55,610 nt of DNA from Calditrichota bacterium (GTDB lineage Bacteria > Zhuqueibacterota > JdFR-76 > BMS3Abin05). The notes below the pieces were generated by a model. It ran no database searches. It was not told the DNA's origin and saw only the letters and a program-made list of their open reading frames with translations. Numbering within the stretch: the first letter of the stretch is position 1; the number at the start of each line of letters is the position of its first letter. This document shows positions 45,713 through 55,418 of this stretch, in pieces. The translations under genes were made by a program, and so were the position numbers. The stretch covers positions 1 to 55,610 of the forward strand of contig JAADHR010000193.1 of assembly GCA_013151735.1 (NCBI GenBank), written 5' to 3'.

Positions 45713-46888
45713 ATGTCTTTTAGATTTGAGACGGATGTTGTCCACGGGGGACAGCATCCCGACACGTTAACCGGGGCTTTAACCCCTCCCATTTATCAAA
45801 CGTCCACATTCGCTTTTGAAAATGTGGAACAGGGGTCGGCACGGTTTAGCGGGAAAGAAAAAGGGTACATGTACACACGACTGGGAAATCCAAATACAGA
45901 CCTTCTGGCCAGCAAGGTGGCCAGACTGGAAGGCTTCCCGGCCGGAATTGCGACCAGTTCGGGGATGGCGGCGGTGGCCAATGTGATCCTCGCTTCAGCC
46001 AAAGCAGGAGACAGTATTGTTGTAGACGACACCGTTTACGGCGGCACGCATTATCTGGTGGAGCAGGACATTCCCAAATTGGGTATCGAGGTTATTCGGG
46101 TTGATGCAGCCGATCTTCAGGCGCTGGAAGCCGCCGTTCGGCCGAATACCCGCCTTATTTTAATTGAAACACCGGCCAACCCGACCCTGAAGATTATTGA
46201 TATCGAGGCCGCGGCCCGAATCGCTCATGAAAAAGGAGCCCTGCTGGCAGTGGACAACACCTTCTCTTCCCCTTACCTGCAGCGTCCCGGAGAATTCGGG
46301 GCGGACATTGTCTTTCACTCGGCCACTAAATATATCAGCGGGCACGGCGACGTGGTGGCCGGTGTCCTTTGTGGTGAAAAGGAGTTTATTGCATCAGCTT
46401 TCAAAGTTGCCACGCATTACGGATGGACGATGAGTCCGTTCAATGCCTGGCTGCTCTTAAGAGGATTAAAAACACTGGTTGTGCGCATGGAACGCCACTG
46501 CAGTAACGCCATGACTCTTGCGCAGTGGCTCGAAAAACATCCCAAAATTGATCATGTCCTTTACCCCGGACTGGATTCGTTTCCTCAGCATGAACTGGCC
46601 AAAAAGCAGATGAAAGGCTTCGGCGGGATTATTTCGTTTGAAATGAAAGGCGGGTTCAACGCCGGAAAAGCCCTTATGGATCATGTTACTCTGGCCAGTC
46701 TGGCCGTTAGCCTGGGCGATTGTGATACCCTCATTCAGCATCCGGCTTCGATGACACATGCCGGGATGCGTGAAGAGGAAATGGAAGAAGCCCACATTAC
46801 TCCCGGGTTGGTCCGTATTTCCGTCGGAATTGAACATGTGGACGATTTGATTGAGGATTTGGAGCAGGCTCTGGAAAAAATCGATTAG
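45713..46888 (+). CDS. Cys/Met metabolism PLP enzyme, methionine gamma-lyase-like
   Basis: This 391-residue cytoplasmic enzyme of the trans-sulfuration family follows a perfect RBS (AAGGAGG) before the ATG at 45713. Upstream in-frame sequence is repeat-like and not part of the gene. The PLP-binding Lys is in FHSATKYISGHGDVV near 206, and the substrate pocket includes YMYTRLGNPNTDLL and VYGGTHYL. SLGDCDTLIQHPASMTHAGM is closest to methionine gamma-lyases. The active-site Cys found in Pseudomonas MGL (YGCT) is Gly here, so cystathionine gamma-lyase or homocysteine-forming activity remains possible. A bidirectional terminator follows. Confidence 0.9.
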   Translation: MSFRFETDVVHGGQHPDTLTGALTPPIYQTSTFAFENVEQGSARFSGKEKGYMYTRLGNPNTDLLASKVARLEGFPAGIATSSGMAAVANVILASAKAGDSIVVDDTVYGGTHYLVEQDIPKLGIEVIRVDAADLQALEAAVRPNTRLILIETPANPTLKIIDIEAAARIAHEKGALLAVDNTFSSPYLQRPGEFGADIVFHSATKYISGHGDVVAGVLCGEKEFIASAFKVATHYGWTMSPFNAWLLLRGLKTLVVRMERHCSNAMTLAQWLEKHPKIDHVLYPGLDSFPQHELAKKQMKGFGGIISFEMKGGFNAGKALMDHVTLASLAVSLGDCDTLIQHPASMTHAGMREEEMEEAHITPGLVRISVGIEHVDDLIEDLEQALEKID

Positions 46889-46902
46889 AGGAATCTAAAA
46901 AA

Positions 46903-46947
46903 AGCCGCGCATCCACAAATAAAAAATTTTTGGGCGGATTCGCGGCT
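46903..46947. terminator. Bidirectional terminator between the PLP enzyme and PAP2 genes
   Basis: AGCCGCG (46903-46909) pairs with CGCGGCT (46941-46947), and CATCC/GGATT partly extends the stem. T-rich runs lie on both sides (AAAAAAA before, TTTTTTT after), so it can stop transcription from both convergent units. Confidence 0.7.
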
Positions 46948-47514
46948 AATTTTTTTCCGTTTCTATTTCAACACGCGCCTTTAGCCATTTGTTGTAGCCC
47001 AGCACCACCAGCCAACCGATTAGGAATCCCAGAACAGCGCCCGTCATGACGTCGAATGGATAATGAACCCCTACGTACACGCGGGAATAGGCAATGATCC
47101 CGGCCAGTGTGTAAAGATACCACCGGTATTTGGGATAGAACCCGCCAAAAAGAGCGGCTGCTGCCATGCTGTTGGTGGCGTGTGCGATGACGGAAAAGAA
47201 AAGCTCCCGGAACACCCCACCAGCAAGCGAACCGTTTCAACCACATGGCAGGGTCGTATGCGATGAACAAGCGGCTTTATTACAAAACTGCTCATCTGGT
47301 CACTGAGGGTAATGGTCAAAATCAACAAAAGGGCGGCTGCCCGCCCTTTTTTCCCTCCCCAAACCATCAACGCAATCCAGATGAGCAGGATAGGTAACTT
47401 CCAATTGTTTAAATTGGTCAGACGAGGCATTAACCAATCCAGAACCGGATTGGTCAATGTTTGGTTAAAAAGATTAAAAAGAAGTGTATCCAAATGAACC
47501 AGAAATTCAAGCAC
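46946..47514 (-). pseudogene. PAP2-family phosphatase broken by a 2-bp insertion at the active site
   Basis: The first frame (from 47514) carries the membrane helices and the motif KPLVHRIRP, then FSFPSSH. The second frame (to 46946) continues ATNSMAAAALFGGFYPKYRW and the third motif YSRVYVGVHYPFDVMTG. Joined, they make one normal PAP2 protein of about 188 residues. The frame changes immediately after the catalytic His of PSSH: TCGCACACGCC has an extra CA/AC dinucleotide (plus-strand TGTG at 47181-47184). PAP2 enzymes often dephosphorylate undecaprenyl pyrophosphate or lipids. The gene follows the epimerase by 42 bp. It is either a real frameshift or a sequence error. Confidence 0.85.
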
Positions 47515-47556
47515 GATTTTTTCGCCTGCAAAAGTTTAAAGTCCGTTTATTCCACC

Positions 47557-48537
47557 TTATTCAGACGGGATATTGAGTTCCTTGCGATAATAAGCAATCA
47601 CATTTTCAAGGATTTCATCCAGCGAATGGTGAGGTTCGTATCCGATGTAAGACTTAATTTTGGACAAATCCGGAATCCGGATTTTCATGTCTTCAAATCC
47701 CTCCTCATAGGCCTTGTCGTAGGGAATAATCTCAATCGGAGAGTCGCTGTGGGTCAGCTTTTTAATCCGCTTCGCCAATTCCATGATCGTCACCGGTTCA
47801 TTCCCTCCCACATTAAAAATCTGACCTTCTGCCCGCGGATTTTTCATTAATTTGATCAACGCGTCCACGACATCAGCCACGTAGGTAAAACAACGAACCT
47901 GCTCACCATCTCCATACACCAGAATGGGTTCATTTTTCAGGGCGCGCGTAACCATTCTCGGAATCACCATTCCGTATTGACCCATTTGCCGCGGGCCGAC
48001 CGTATTGAACAATCGTACGACGACTGTGGGCAGTCCTTTTTCTTTATGATAGGCCAACGCCAGATATTCGTCAATGGCTTTCGATGACGAATAGCACCAG
48101 CGGCTCCTTGTGGTCGGTCCAAGCAGACGGTCATCATCTTCACTGAACGGAACCTTTTCACTCTTTCCGTAAACCTCCGATGTGGACACGATGAGCACCT
48201 TCTTCAGGTACCGATTGGCCAATTTCAGCACCATCTCAGAACCCATAATATTGGTTTCGATCGTCTTCACGGGGTGCTCTACGATCAGCTCCACACCCAC
48301 GGCGGCTGCCAGATGATAGATCATATCATTCTCGCTGACCAGCCGGTCCATGACTGTTTCATTTTGGATGGTGTCAATCGCAATCTTAAAATTCGGATTC
48401 CCCATGAGGTGTTTCACATTTTCCAACCGCCCCGTCGAAAGATCGTCAATTACCCAGACTTTATGTCCCTGTTTGAGCAGTTCTTCTGCCAGATGCGACC
48501 CAATAAAACCGGCTCCGCCGGTAATCAAAACATTCAT
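47557..48537 (-). CDS. NAD-dependent NDP-sugar epimerase/decarboxylase (extended SDR)
   Basis: This 326-residue cytoplasmic enzyme acts on nucleotide sugars. The NAD-binding ITGGAGFIGSHLAEELL at the start and the catalytic Tyr-x3-Lys in YSSSKAIDEY near 151 are intact. VVVRLFNTVGPRQMGQYGMV and RCFTYVADVVDALI are typical of UDP-glucuronate decarboxylase and related epimerases. Substrate cannot be fixed from sequence. It lies five bases after the sugar-1-phosphate transferase gene, which supports a surface-glycan role. Confidence 0.9.
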   Translation of the reverse strand: MNVLITGGAGFIGSHLAEELLKQGHKVWVIDDLSTGRLENVKHLMGNPNFKIAIDTIQNETVMDRLVSENDMIYHLAAAVGVELIVEHPVKTIETNIMGSEMVLKLANRYLKKVLIVSTSEVYGKSEKVPFSEDDDRLLGPTTRSRWCYSSSKAIDEYLALAYHKEKGLPTVVVRLFNTVGPRQMGQYGMVIPRMVTRALKNEPILVYGDGEQVRCFTYVADVVDALIKLMKNPRAEGQIFNVGGNEPVTIMELAKRIKKLTHSDSPIEIIPYDKAYEEGFEDMKIRIPDLSKIKSYIGYEPHHSLDEILENVIAYYRKELNIPSE

Positions 48538-48542
48538 TCGTA

Positions 48543-49637
48543 TTAACCTCCTTGTTGATTAATATGCATTAAAAACGTAACCAAACTCAAAATTAAAACA
48601 GCCTGAGCCAATAGAACCCAGCTTTCCCACGCTTTTGCGCCGGGGAGTAAAACCGCTACCATTCCAACCGTTAGCGTAACCACATAAATAAAAAATACGG
48701 CCTGTGTTTGTCGCATCCCCAGCGCCACCAACCGGTGAGAAAAATGTTTTTTATCCCCCACAAACAAAGGCCGGTGTTCGCGCCAGCGAATGACCATTAC
48801 TGAAAAGGTGTCATAAATTGGAACACTTAAAACCAGCAAAGGGATAATAACCGGAATGGCTGTTTGACTTTCAGGCGTGATGTAAGAACTGATCACGGTC
48901 AGCGTTCCTAACATGTAGCCGATAAAGAGACTTCCGGCATCTCCCATAAAAATTTTTGACGGATACCAATTAAAGAGTAAAAATCCCAATAAGCTGCCAG
49001 CCAGGGCCACAAAGATAAACGCCGTGAACAACTGTCCCTGAAGAAAAACAATTACCGCAAAAAGCAGGGAGGCAATGGCGGCCACACCGGCCGACAGGCC
49101 ATCCATATTGTCCATTAAATTAAAGGCATTAGCGATACCCACAATCCACACAGCCGTGACCACAAAATCCAATATCTGCCCCGGCATGAATTGGGTCCGT
49201 ACCCCCCCTGCAAACAGAATCCCCACCGACAAAAATTGAACCAGAAATTTCACCTGGTACGGGAATGTCTCCCCCCGAACATCGTCAATTAAACCCAGAA
49301 TAACAATGACCAGACTTCCTGCGGCAATGCAAGAGAGTTCCAAAAACCGTGCCTGAATTTTTGAGACTAAATTCAGATAGGGTGCAACCACGTGCGACAC
49401 GAACGAAACGTTTTTGAACAGAAATAAGCCAGAGAGGTTCAAAACGATGGTTAAATAAAATGCACCTGCGATGGCCAAACCACCCAACAGGGGTTTGGGT
49501 TGATCGTGGATCTTCCGCTGGCCGGGCCGATCCGTTATCCCCAGGCGAAAGGCCACTCTTCTAAAAATGGGAACCAGTAAAGCAGAGAAAAAAAGTCCCA
49601 TTCCCAGAAGATAAAGTAAGGTAAAAATACGTAACAT
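48543..49637 (-). CDS. Polyprenyl-phosphate sugar-1-phosphate transferase (WecA/TagO-like)
   Basis: This 364-residue polytopic membrane enzyme starts lipid-linked glycan synthesis by moving a sugar-1-phosphate onto undecaprenyl phosphate. Conserved acidic motifs are present: ITDRPGQRKIHDQPKPLLGG near 34, NLMDNMDGLSAG near 172, and WYPSKIFMGDAGSLFIGY near 228. The His-rich loop HRPLFVGDKKHFSHRLVALG near 290 is WecA/TagO-like rather than MraY-like. It heads a transferase-epimerase-PAP2 unit. Confidence 0.92.
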   Translation of the reverse strand: MLRIFTLLYLLGMGLFFSALLVPIFRRVAFRLGITDRPGQRKIHDQPKPLLGGLAIAGAFYLTIVLNLSGLFLFKNVSFVSHVVAPYLNLVSKIQARFLELSCIAAGSLVIVILGLIDDVRGETFPYQVKFLVQFLSVGILFAGGVRTQFMPGQILDFVVTAVWIVGIANAFNLMDNMDGLSAGVAAIASLLFAVIVFLQGQLFTAFIFVALAGSLLGFLLFNWYPSKIFMGDAGSLFIGYMLGTLTVISSYITPESQTAIPVIIPLLVLSVPIYDTFSVMVIRWREHRPLFVGDKKHFSHRLVALGMRQTQAVFFIYVVTLTVGMVAVLLPGAKAWESWVLLAQAVLILSLVTFLMHINQQGG

Positions 49638-50086
49638 TTATTCACCGCTGTCTTAAATTGGTAAGCAGACTCACCGCAGCGTTTTACGGAGAGCATTTAA
49701 TGAAATCACCACAAGGTATTTCAGTCCCCTCTGACAAGAGGGGTGTGTGTCCTGGCGGACAGGGACAGGGTGTGTCTCCCGGTTTCTTTCACAACATTCG
49801 TGTAAACAGGAAAAGACTCAAAAAACACACCCCTAAATCCCCTCTTTTTAGAGGGGACTTCCGGCTAAAACACTCGATAGCAAAAAAAACCATTTCCCCT
49901 CTTTTCTACAGGTCAGTCAAAATTTTAATTACTGCAATTTTTAACAAACATCCCACCCCACAAACGTCCCCTCTGACAAGAGGGGTGTCTCCGCCGGCTG
50001 GCGGGGACAGGGTGTGTGCCGGTTTTTTTTCACAATATTTGTGCGAATAAATAAAGAGTGGAAAAACACACCCAATTCAACACCTC
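49638..50086. other. Gene-free spacer dominated by a duplicated repeat
   Basis: No gene is supported. Two related copies at 49725-49807 and 49967-50048 share TCCCCTCTGACAAGAGGGGT, GGGACAGGGTGTGT, CCGGTTT and TTTCACAA. Each is followed by an inverted AAAACACACCC. Between them lies the hairpin CCCCTCT-TTTT-AGAGGGG (49838-49856). Confidence 0.65.
49725..50070. repeat. Two direct copies of a palindromic dispersed repeat
   Basis: Each copy opens with the hairpin CCCCTCT-GACA-AGAGGGG and contains GGGTGTGT, whose inverse ACACACCC occurs 20-70 bases later. The pairs could fold into one larger structure. The copies differ by short insertions (TGTGTCCTGGC versus TCTCCGCCGGCTGGC). Confidence 0.65.
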
Positions 50087-53000
50087 CTATTTTTCCCCGA
50101 TTTTGACCCCTGTCATAATGTGCTTTTGGGAATCCAGCAGCCGCGCACCAAAGGCCCAGCCACCGCCGGCCTGCGTAATTTTCGCGAGAAGCACATTCTT
50201 CCCCTCTTTCAATCGAATCGGAACCACGTCCTGATTCTTCTCGTAACCGCGCAGAATTTCATGTTTGAAAACGGGTTCACCGTTGAGCCAAACGGCCACG
50301 GCATCGTCGCTGCCCAGGGAAAGATACCCCTTTTGCGGGCGGTCGGACTGAATAAACGTTAGCGCATAGGCAGCCAGGTTTGGCTGATCACCGCTTTTCC
50401 ACAATTTTCTGAAATCGATGGAAAAATCGTCCAGCAACTTGGGTGTTACACGGGTGGGCACAATCTTTTGCCAGGAAAGAACTCTGCCTCCGGGAAGTGT
50501 GACCGATTTTTCAAGATCAATTTCCCGATTCGTCTCATCTAACACACCCGTTTTTAGATCTTTCGGATTTTTAATCGGAAAGGGACCCAACACCCACCAG
50601 GTGTTAATGGCCGGGAAAATCGGTTCCCGCTTCGTAAATGCAATGGGAACGCCGTTGAGGTTTACCCGGACAGATGTTTCCAGCTCACCCGGCTGAAAGT
50701 CGCCATTGGCTTTCAGCTCAATTTTCCTTTCCTGAACGGGATTTTCATTCAACGGTTTTAATTGAACATGCTGCTGACTCGGGGTCGTCCACGGTTCCTT
50801 AACCGAAAGAGACAGTTCGCCCTTGAAATCTCCCAGCTTTTTTAACGCCAACCAATCCACGTCTCCCATTCCAACGGAAAGAGTTGCTAAAACTCTTCGG
50901 GAAGTCGCCGTAGGCAATTGGAGAGAAATCTTCTGGTACAATCCCAGCAAATGGGCCAGACAGCTTTTTAGGAGCGAAGAATCTGTTTCCGCTGTCTGAA
51001 TGTCGTGCACCACCTCGGGAAATTCGCTTTCAAATGTTTCCAGTTCGGATTTTGCCGTCTCGGGTTTCAGGCCGATTCGATTGCCCGTTTGTACCGCCCG
51101 GATCAGGCGTTCGGGCCAGTTGCCCCGCAGCATCTTTTTCACCTGCTTGAGCCGCGCCAGTCGATTGGGAAATCCCCGAAGAAGAGAGGACTCCGGATCC
51201 AACTGGGCCAACTTCACCTGCACAATCTGCTCTTTGTGTACATCGACTTCGGGCAGATTCACCACAGCGGTTACGTGATCCCCATCGTAGAACCAACCCG
51301 GTGTTCCTTCATCCAAATCAAAAGGAATCCGTTTTCCATTCCACACAATCTCACGAGGGGGCCAAATGCCCAAAAGTTTCAGGGTGACCGCGCGCTTTTT
51401 CGGCATTCCGGGATACGATCCTTCAACCGGCTTAATGCGAATGGTTTGCGTATTTTCGGAGAGGTGGTTTTCGAGGGTCGTCCAGGCACAGATGTTCTTT
51501 TCGTAATTCTGTGTATTCCCTTCGTCTTCGTACAAACGAAATTCTCCGCTTGCGCCGGGGAAAACAGCCAGCACCAGATCGGCAGATGCCGAAACCGTGT
51601 TTGGCGCATCTTTCATCATGGGAATAACCGCCCCCGCCTTCACGTACACGGGAATCTGATCCAGCGAAAAGGTGTGCAACACCACCGCCGGACCGCGAAT
51701 CAGCCGTCCCGTGAACCACTCGTACCACTCCCCTTCAGGCAGCCAAACTTTCTCCACGGCGAGCTGACTGAGCGTATCCAGCGGAGCCGTCACGGGCGCC
51801 ACAATCATGTCATCGCCAAAATAATATTGATTTTTAAAGCGGTACGCTTCATCCGATTCCGGAGACTCGTAATACATTGGCCGCAAAATGGAAATCCCTG
51901 TGTCGTAGGTTTTGCGGGATTCCGTGTAAATGTAGGGAATCAGACGGTATCGCAGCAGAAACGCCTTCCGCATAATGGTGTAATAATCCACGGGGAACGC
52001 CCAAATACGCCGCTCGTAATCGTATTTTTGCGTGGTGTGCGTGCGCAGAACCGGGCTGAACGCTCCCCACTGAATCCAGCGGGTGTAGAGTTCCGGCGGC
52101 TCCACATTTCCGAAATGCCCGCCGATGTCGTGGCTCCAGTACCCGTAACCCACGTTTGCTGCGGTGGCGGTAAAATAGGGCTGAAAAGCCAGTGAAGGCC
52201 AATCCACATGCGTATCCCCCGAAAATCCAATCTGATAGCGGTGATTTCCAAGTCCTCCCCAGCGGCTAAAAATAAGAGGACGCCGGTCTTTCCGATGGTG
52301 TTCCATATCCGTAAAATGCAAGTAGTTGAGCCACCAGAGCGGATCCAGTCCCGGTATTTTGGATGTGGTGCCCTGCTGCCAATCGATCCACCAAAAATCC
52401 ACGCCTTCGTCTTCCAGGGGATGATGGAGATATTTAAAATAGGCATCCATGTATTTCGGATCGGTGCAATCAAAGGGAATCGGCTGTTTTGTGGCGGGAT
52501 CAATGCCCATGGCCCGGGCAAATTCGGGGTAGGCCTTTTCATGGGGTTTCACGCCTGAAGCCGGGTGCAGATTGAGGGTCACCTTGATTCCCTGGCGATG
52601 CACCCATTTCATAAAATAGGCCGGATCCGGAAAGAAGTCCGGGTTGAAGGTGTAGCCTGTCCAGCCCTTCAAGTGCCAGCCCATGTCGATTACCAGAACG
52701 TCCAGGGGAACGGTGTGTGTCTGGAATTCCCGCACCAGGCCTTCCAGCTCTCGGTCCGTGTACGACCAGTAGCGGGACCACCAGGTTCCAAACGTAAACT
52801 TCGGCGGCATGGGAATTTTCCCGGCAATTTTGATGAAATCATTCAGCGTTTTTTTATAGTGGTGCCCGTAACCGAAAAAATACCAATCCAGCCGGTCCCC
52901 TTCCGGACGGGCCGTGACCCACGGGGGGTTAGTGGCTGTGAACAGATCGCGTTTGGAATCGTCTACCAGCACCCAGCCATCCCGGGAAAGCAGGCCCGGT

Positions 53001-53512
53001 TCCAGGGCAATGCTTCCTGAAATACTGTCCAGGGTGCGGGTAGTTCCGCGCAAATTACCGGGATTTTTCATTCCCGGTTTCCAAACGTTCCGGGTGCCGT
53101 TGACGTGAAACTCCACATAAAGGTTTTGAGAGCTAAATTTTCCACTGCCTTCTTTGTAATGAAGCGCCAGGGCCTCCGTTTGAATCACCAGCCAGCCCTC
53201 CTTGTGGGACACCGTGAACGACGGAACGGGCAAATTTCGATTAATAAATGCAAGGGAGGCCCGGTCCTCAAAAACTCCGTCGCCGGCCCACTCCATTCGA
53301 ATGAGCTGGGGCGTTAAAACGGTAAAACGGGCGTTTCCCGAAACGACCATGGCTCTGGCGTTGGCCACCGGATTCCACCCGCTGGGGAGCGCCGGAGCCG
53401 GTCTGGCAAAAAATGCACTCAATGTGAAAAATAGGACAGGAAGCAGCGTTTCCAAACCAATTCTCAACAGTTTGTAAACATGTACCGGTTCACTAAACGA
53501 AAAAACTGGCAT
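50087..53512 (-). CDS. Secreted glycoside hydrolase family 31 with long C-terminal extension
   Basis: This 1141-residue enzyme has a signal peptide (LETLLPVLFFTLSAFFARPA). The GH31 barrel shows the nucleophile D377 in FWWIDWQQG and acid/base D433 in FSGDTHVDW. FGTWWSRYWSYTDRELEGLV and YWSHDIGGHFGN are typical of the family. GH31 enzymes cut alpha-glucosides, alpha-xylosides or alpha-galactosides with retention, and the substrate is not determined here. A beta-domain and a carbohydrate-recognition-like C-terminus (WLNGEPVFKHEIL, KEGKNVLLAKI) extend it well past a minimal GH31. It lies 97 bp after the Omp85-family gene, and with the GH2 gene at the window start suggests extracellular glycan use. 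Confidence 0.93.
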   Translation of the reverse strand: MPVFSFSEPVHVYKLLRIGLETLLPVLFFTLSAFFARPAPALPSGWNPVANARAMVVSGNARFTVLTPQLIRMEWAGDGVFEDRASLAFINRNLPVPSFTVSHKEGWLVIQTEALALHYKEGSGKFSSQNLYVEFHVNGTRNVWKPGMKNPGNLRGTTRTLDSISGSIALEPGLLSRDGWVLVDDSKRDLFTATNPPWVTARPEGDRLDWYFFGYGHHYKKTLNDFIKIAGKIPMPPKFTFGTWWSRYWSYTDRELEGLVREFQTHTVPLDVLVIDMGWHLKGWTGYTFNPDFFPDPAYFMKWVHRQGIKVTLNLHPASGVKPHEKAYPEFARAMGIDPATKQPIPFDCTDPKYMDAYFKYLHHPLEDEGVDFWWIDWQQGTTSKIPGLDPLWWLNYLHFTDMEHHRKDRRPLIFSRWGGLGNHRYQIGFSGDTHVDWPSLAFQPYFTATAANVGYGYWSHDIGGHFGNVEPPELYTRWIQWGAFSPVLRTHTTQKYDYERRIWAFPVDYYTIMRKAFLLRYRLIPYIYTESRKTYDTGISILRPMYYESPESDEAYRFKNQYYFGDDMIVAPVTAPLDTLSQLAVEKVWLPEGEWYEWFTGRLIRGPAVVLHTFSLDQIPVYVKAGAVIPMMKDAPNTVSASADLVLAVFPGASGEFRLYEDEGNTQNYEKNICAWTTLENHLSENTQTIRIKPVEGSYPGMPKKRAVTLKLLGIWPPREIVWNGKRIPFDLDEGTPGWFYDGDHVTAVVNLPEVDVHKEQIVQVKLAQLDPESSLLRGFPNRLARLKQVKKMLRGNWPERLIRAVQTGNRIGLKPETAKSELETFESEFPEVVHDIQTAETDSSLLKSCLAHLLGLYQKISLQLPTATSRRVLATLSVGMGDVDWLALKKLGDFKGELSLSVKEPWTTPSQQHVQLKPLNENPVQERKIELKANGDFQPGELETSVRVNLNGVPIAFTKREPIFPAINTWWVLGPFPIKNPKDLKTGVLDETNREIDLEKSVTLPGGRVLSWQKIVPTRVTPKLLDDFSIDFRKLWKSGDQPNLAAYALTFIQSDRPQKGYLSLGSDDAVAVWLNGEPVFKHEILRGYEKNQDVVPIRLKEGKNVLLAKITQAGGGWAFGARLLDSQKHIMTGVKIGEK

Positions 53513-53609
53513 TTTTTTACCCTCTGCGTTTGTGTGATTTTGTGACGGCTGACAGTCATTTAGAATTAAAGATAGAAATTTTTTTAAAAAATAAAAGCAT
53601 TTATTTTCT

Positions 53610-55418
53610 TCAAAACTGATTCATAATCCGAACGTGGATTTTGCCCTGGCTGATGGCATCCCCTTCGCCGAGTCCATAATCAATTCCCACAATGCCGACG
53701 GCCGTTTGAGTGCGGATGCCCAGTCCGTAGCCCAGTTTCCACACATTCTGCCACTGACGGGTGGTCTGATTCTTTGCGGAAATCCAGCCGGTATCCAGAA
53801 ACAAAAACAGACGGGACCGGCGGCCCATTACATACCGGTACTCCAGATTGCTCCAGGCGATTCGGCTTCCCCGGAATTGATCCTCCCGATACCCGCGCAG
53901 CGTCCGGCTGCCGCCCAGATAGAATTGTTCTTCGACGGGAACAAAATTCCCCGGAAACCGCACTTCCCTCCCGTGAAGCCCGAGTGCCCACACCTGCCGC
54001 CCGAACCAATTCCAGTACCCTTCAAAATCAAGAGTGGTTCGGCGAATATCCTGCGCGGCTGCACCCTCGCCGAATGTTTTTCGCCGCAAAAAATCAACAG
54101 ACGTGGCGTAAAAAAGTCCGTGTCTGGGATTGAGCCAGTCATCCCGGGTATCGAAGCTCAACCCGCCGCTGAACCGCCAGGCCTGACTTCTGGGAATCCG
54201 GAACAAAACCTCTCCAATGGAATCCGGCAAAACGGATTCCCGCCCCATTCGGACGTGAAGCTGAAGGCTTTCCAGCCACATCCACTCGGATCCGATCTCC
54301 CAAACCCGCCGAATAAACGTGGTGTCTTGCAGGCGCTGCTGAAAACGAAGGGTCACCGAAACGGGGCGGTTCAACACCCAGGGTTCCTTGTAAAAGAGCT
54401 TCATTTCCTGCGAGCGGCTGTTTTTTTTCTGCCAGAACGCCGAAAATTCCCGGCCTGTCCCGAAAAGGTTTTGGAGATTTACATCAATCAATCCGGTAAA
54501 ATACGCCTTTTTTTGCAGAGTTGGCGGATTGTATCCCATCGTTCCGTCAAATTGGGCCATATTCCCTTCGCGGATGGGAATTTGCAGGCGGCCGTTCCCG
54601 GTGGAATCCCACGAAATGCGCACGCTGTCCGCCAGACGGAGGTACGGGAATTTTCGCAAACGACGTGACATTTTGTCCAGATCGCTCTTGCGAAAGGCCT
54701 TTCCCGGCCAGATCCGTAATTCGCGCAAAAGGGTCTTTTTTCGGGTAATTTTATTCCCCGAAATACGAATCTCGGCAATCTTTCCCGGCGGGCCCTCCCG
54801 TACAACCAGAGAGATCCACACCTTCTTTTGATTCGGAAGCAGCTCCAGTTTTTCAAGGCGGACCCTGCACAAAGGGTACCCGCGGTCAGCGTAGCGGGTG
54901 ACCAGATGGTCCAAATCGTTTCTGAGCTGTTCAGGGCGAAAAACCTGCCCGGGACGCGTATCCATTTCATTCAGAATACGTCGCGTCGAAATCACGTGAT
55001 TGCCCGAAATACGGATTCCCCCCACCCGAACCCGGGAACCCTCGCTAATAAACAGCGTGATCCTTTTGTGCTTTTCCTTACCCCGATAAAGAATGGAATC
55101 AATTCTGGCAAAAAAGTACCCCTTCTTTTGGTACAATTCAAGGATTCGTTTCCCGTAGGATTCCAACTCCGAATGGCTCAACGAATCCGTCGAAAATGCA
55201 GCCACTTTCCTCAACTCGGGCGCGCTGATGTGCCGATTGCCGATAAATTTAATTTCGGGCCTGTGGTCCCCGGAAAAACCCGCACCGGCGGAAATCAGAA
55301 TTCCGAAAAGGCTCATTCCGAAAAAAATTGCCGGAGCCCGCAGAACACGCGAAAAAACACAAAAAAGATTTTTCACGGTGCTTTTATCCGTTTTTCGTTT
55401 TTTGATTTTTTCGGCCAT
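53610..55418 (-). CDS. Omp85-family outer-membrane protein (TamA/BamA-like), three POTRA domains
   Basis: The 602-residue protein has an N-terminal basic segment and a hydrophobic signal (IFFGMSLFGILISAGAGF). About three POTRA domains follow (IKFIGNRHISAPELRKVAAF near 54, VGGIRISGNHVISTRRILNE near 133, AEIRISGNKITRKKTLLREL near 215). A 16-strand-type barrel begins near 300 and carries the conserved loop motif LRGYREDQFRGS near 525. The barrel shows strand pairs such as RIAWSNLEYRYVMGRRSR. Length and POTRA count are closer to TamA than to BamA (five POTRA). No tamB-like partner is in the window. The gene begins at 55416-55418, near the repeat-like sequence at 55440-55610. Confidence 0.9.
   Translation of the reverse strand: MAEKIKKRKTDKSTVKNLFCVFSRVLRAPAIFFGMSLFGILISAGAGFSGDHRPEIKFIGNRHISAPELRKVAAFSTDSLSHSELESYGKRILELYQKKGYFFARIDSILYRGKEKHKRITLFISEGSRVRVGGIRISGNHVISTRRILNEMDTRPGQVFRPEQLRNDLDHLVTRYADRGYPLCRVRLEKLELLPNQKKVWISLVVREGPPGKIAEIRISGNKITRKKTLLRELRIWPGKAFRKSDLDKMSRRLRKFPYLRLADSVRISWDSTGNGRLQIPIREGNMAQFDGTMGYNPPTLQKKAYFTGLIDVNLQNLFGTGREFSAFWQKKNSRSQEMKLFYKEPWVLNRPVSVTLRFQQRLQDTTFIRRVWEIGSEWMWLESLQLHVRMGRESVLPDSIGEVLFRIPRSQAWRFSGGLSFDTRDDWLNPRHGLFYATSVDFLRRKTFGEGAAAQDIRRTTLDFEGYWNWFGRQVWALGLHGREVRFPGNFVPVEEQFYLGGSRTLRGYREDQFRGSRIAWSNLEYRYVMGRRSRLFLFLDTGWISAKNQTTRQWQNVWKLGYGLGIRTQTAVGIVGIDYGLGEGDAISQGKIHVRIMNQF

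Noticed and set aside
45406-45723. Plus-strand frame and upstream extension of the PLP enzyme gene
   Set aside because: The upstream part covers a repeat and poorly biased sequence. The strong RBS and homology place the start at 45713.
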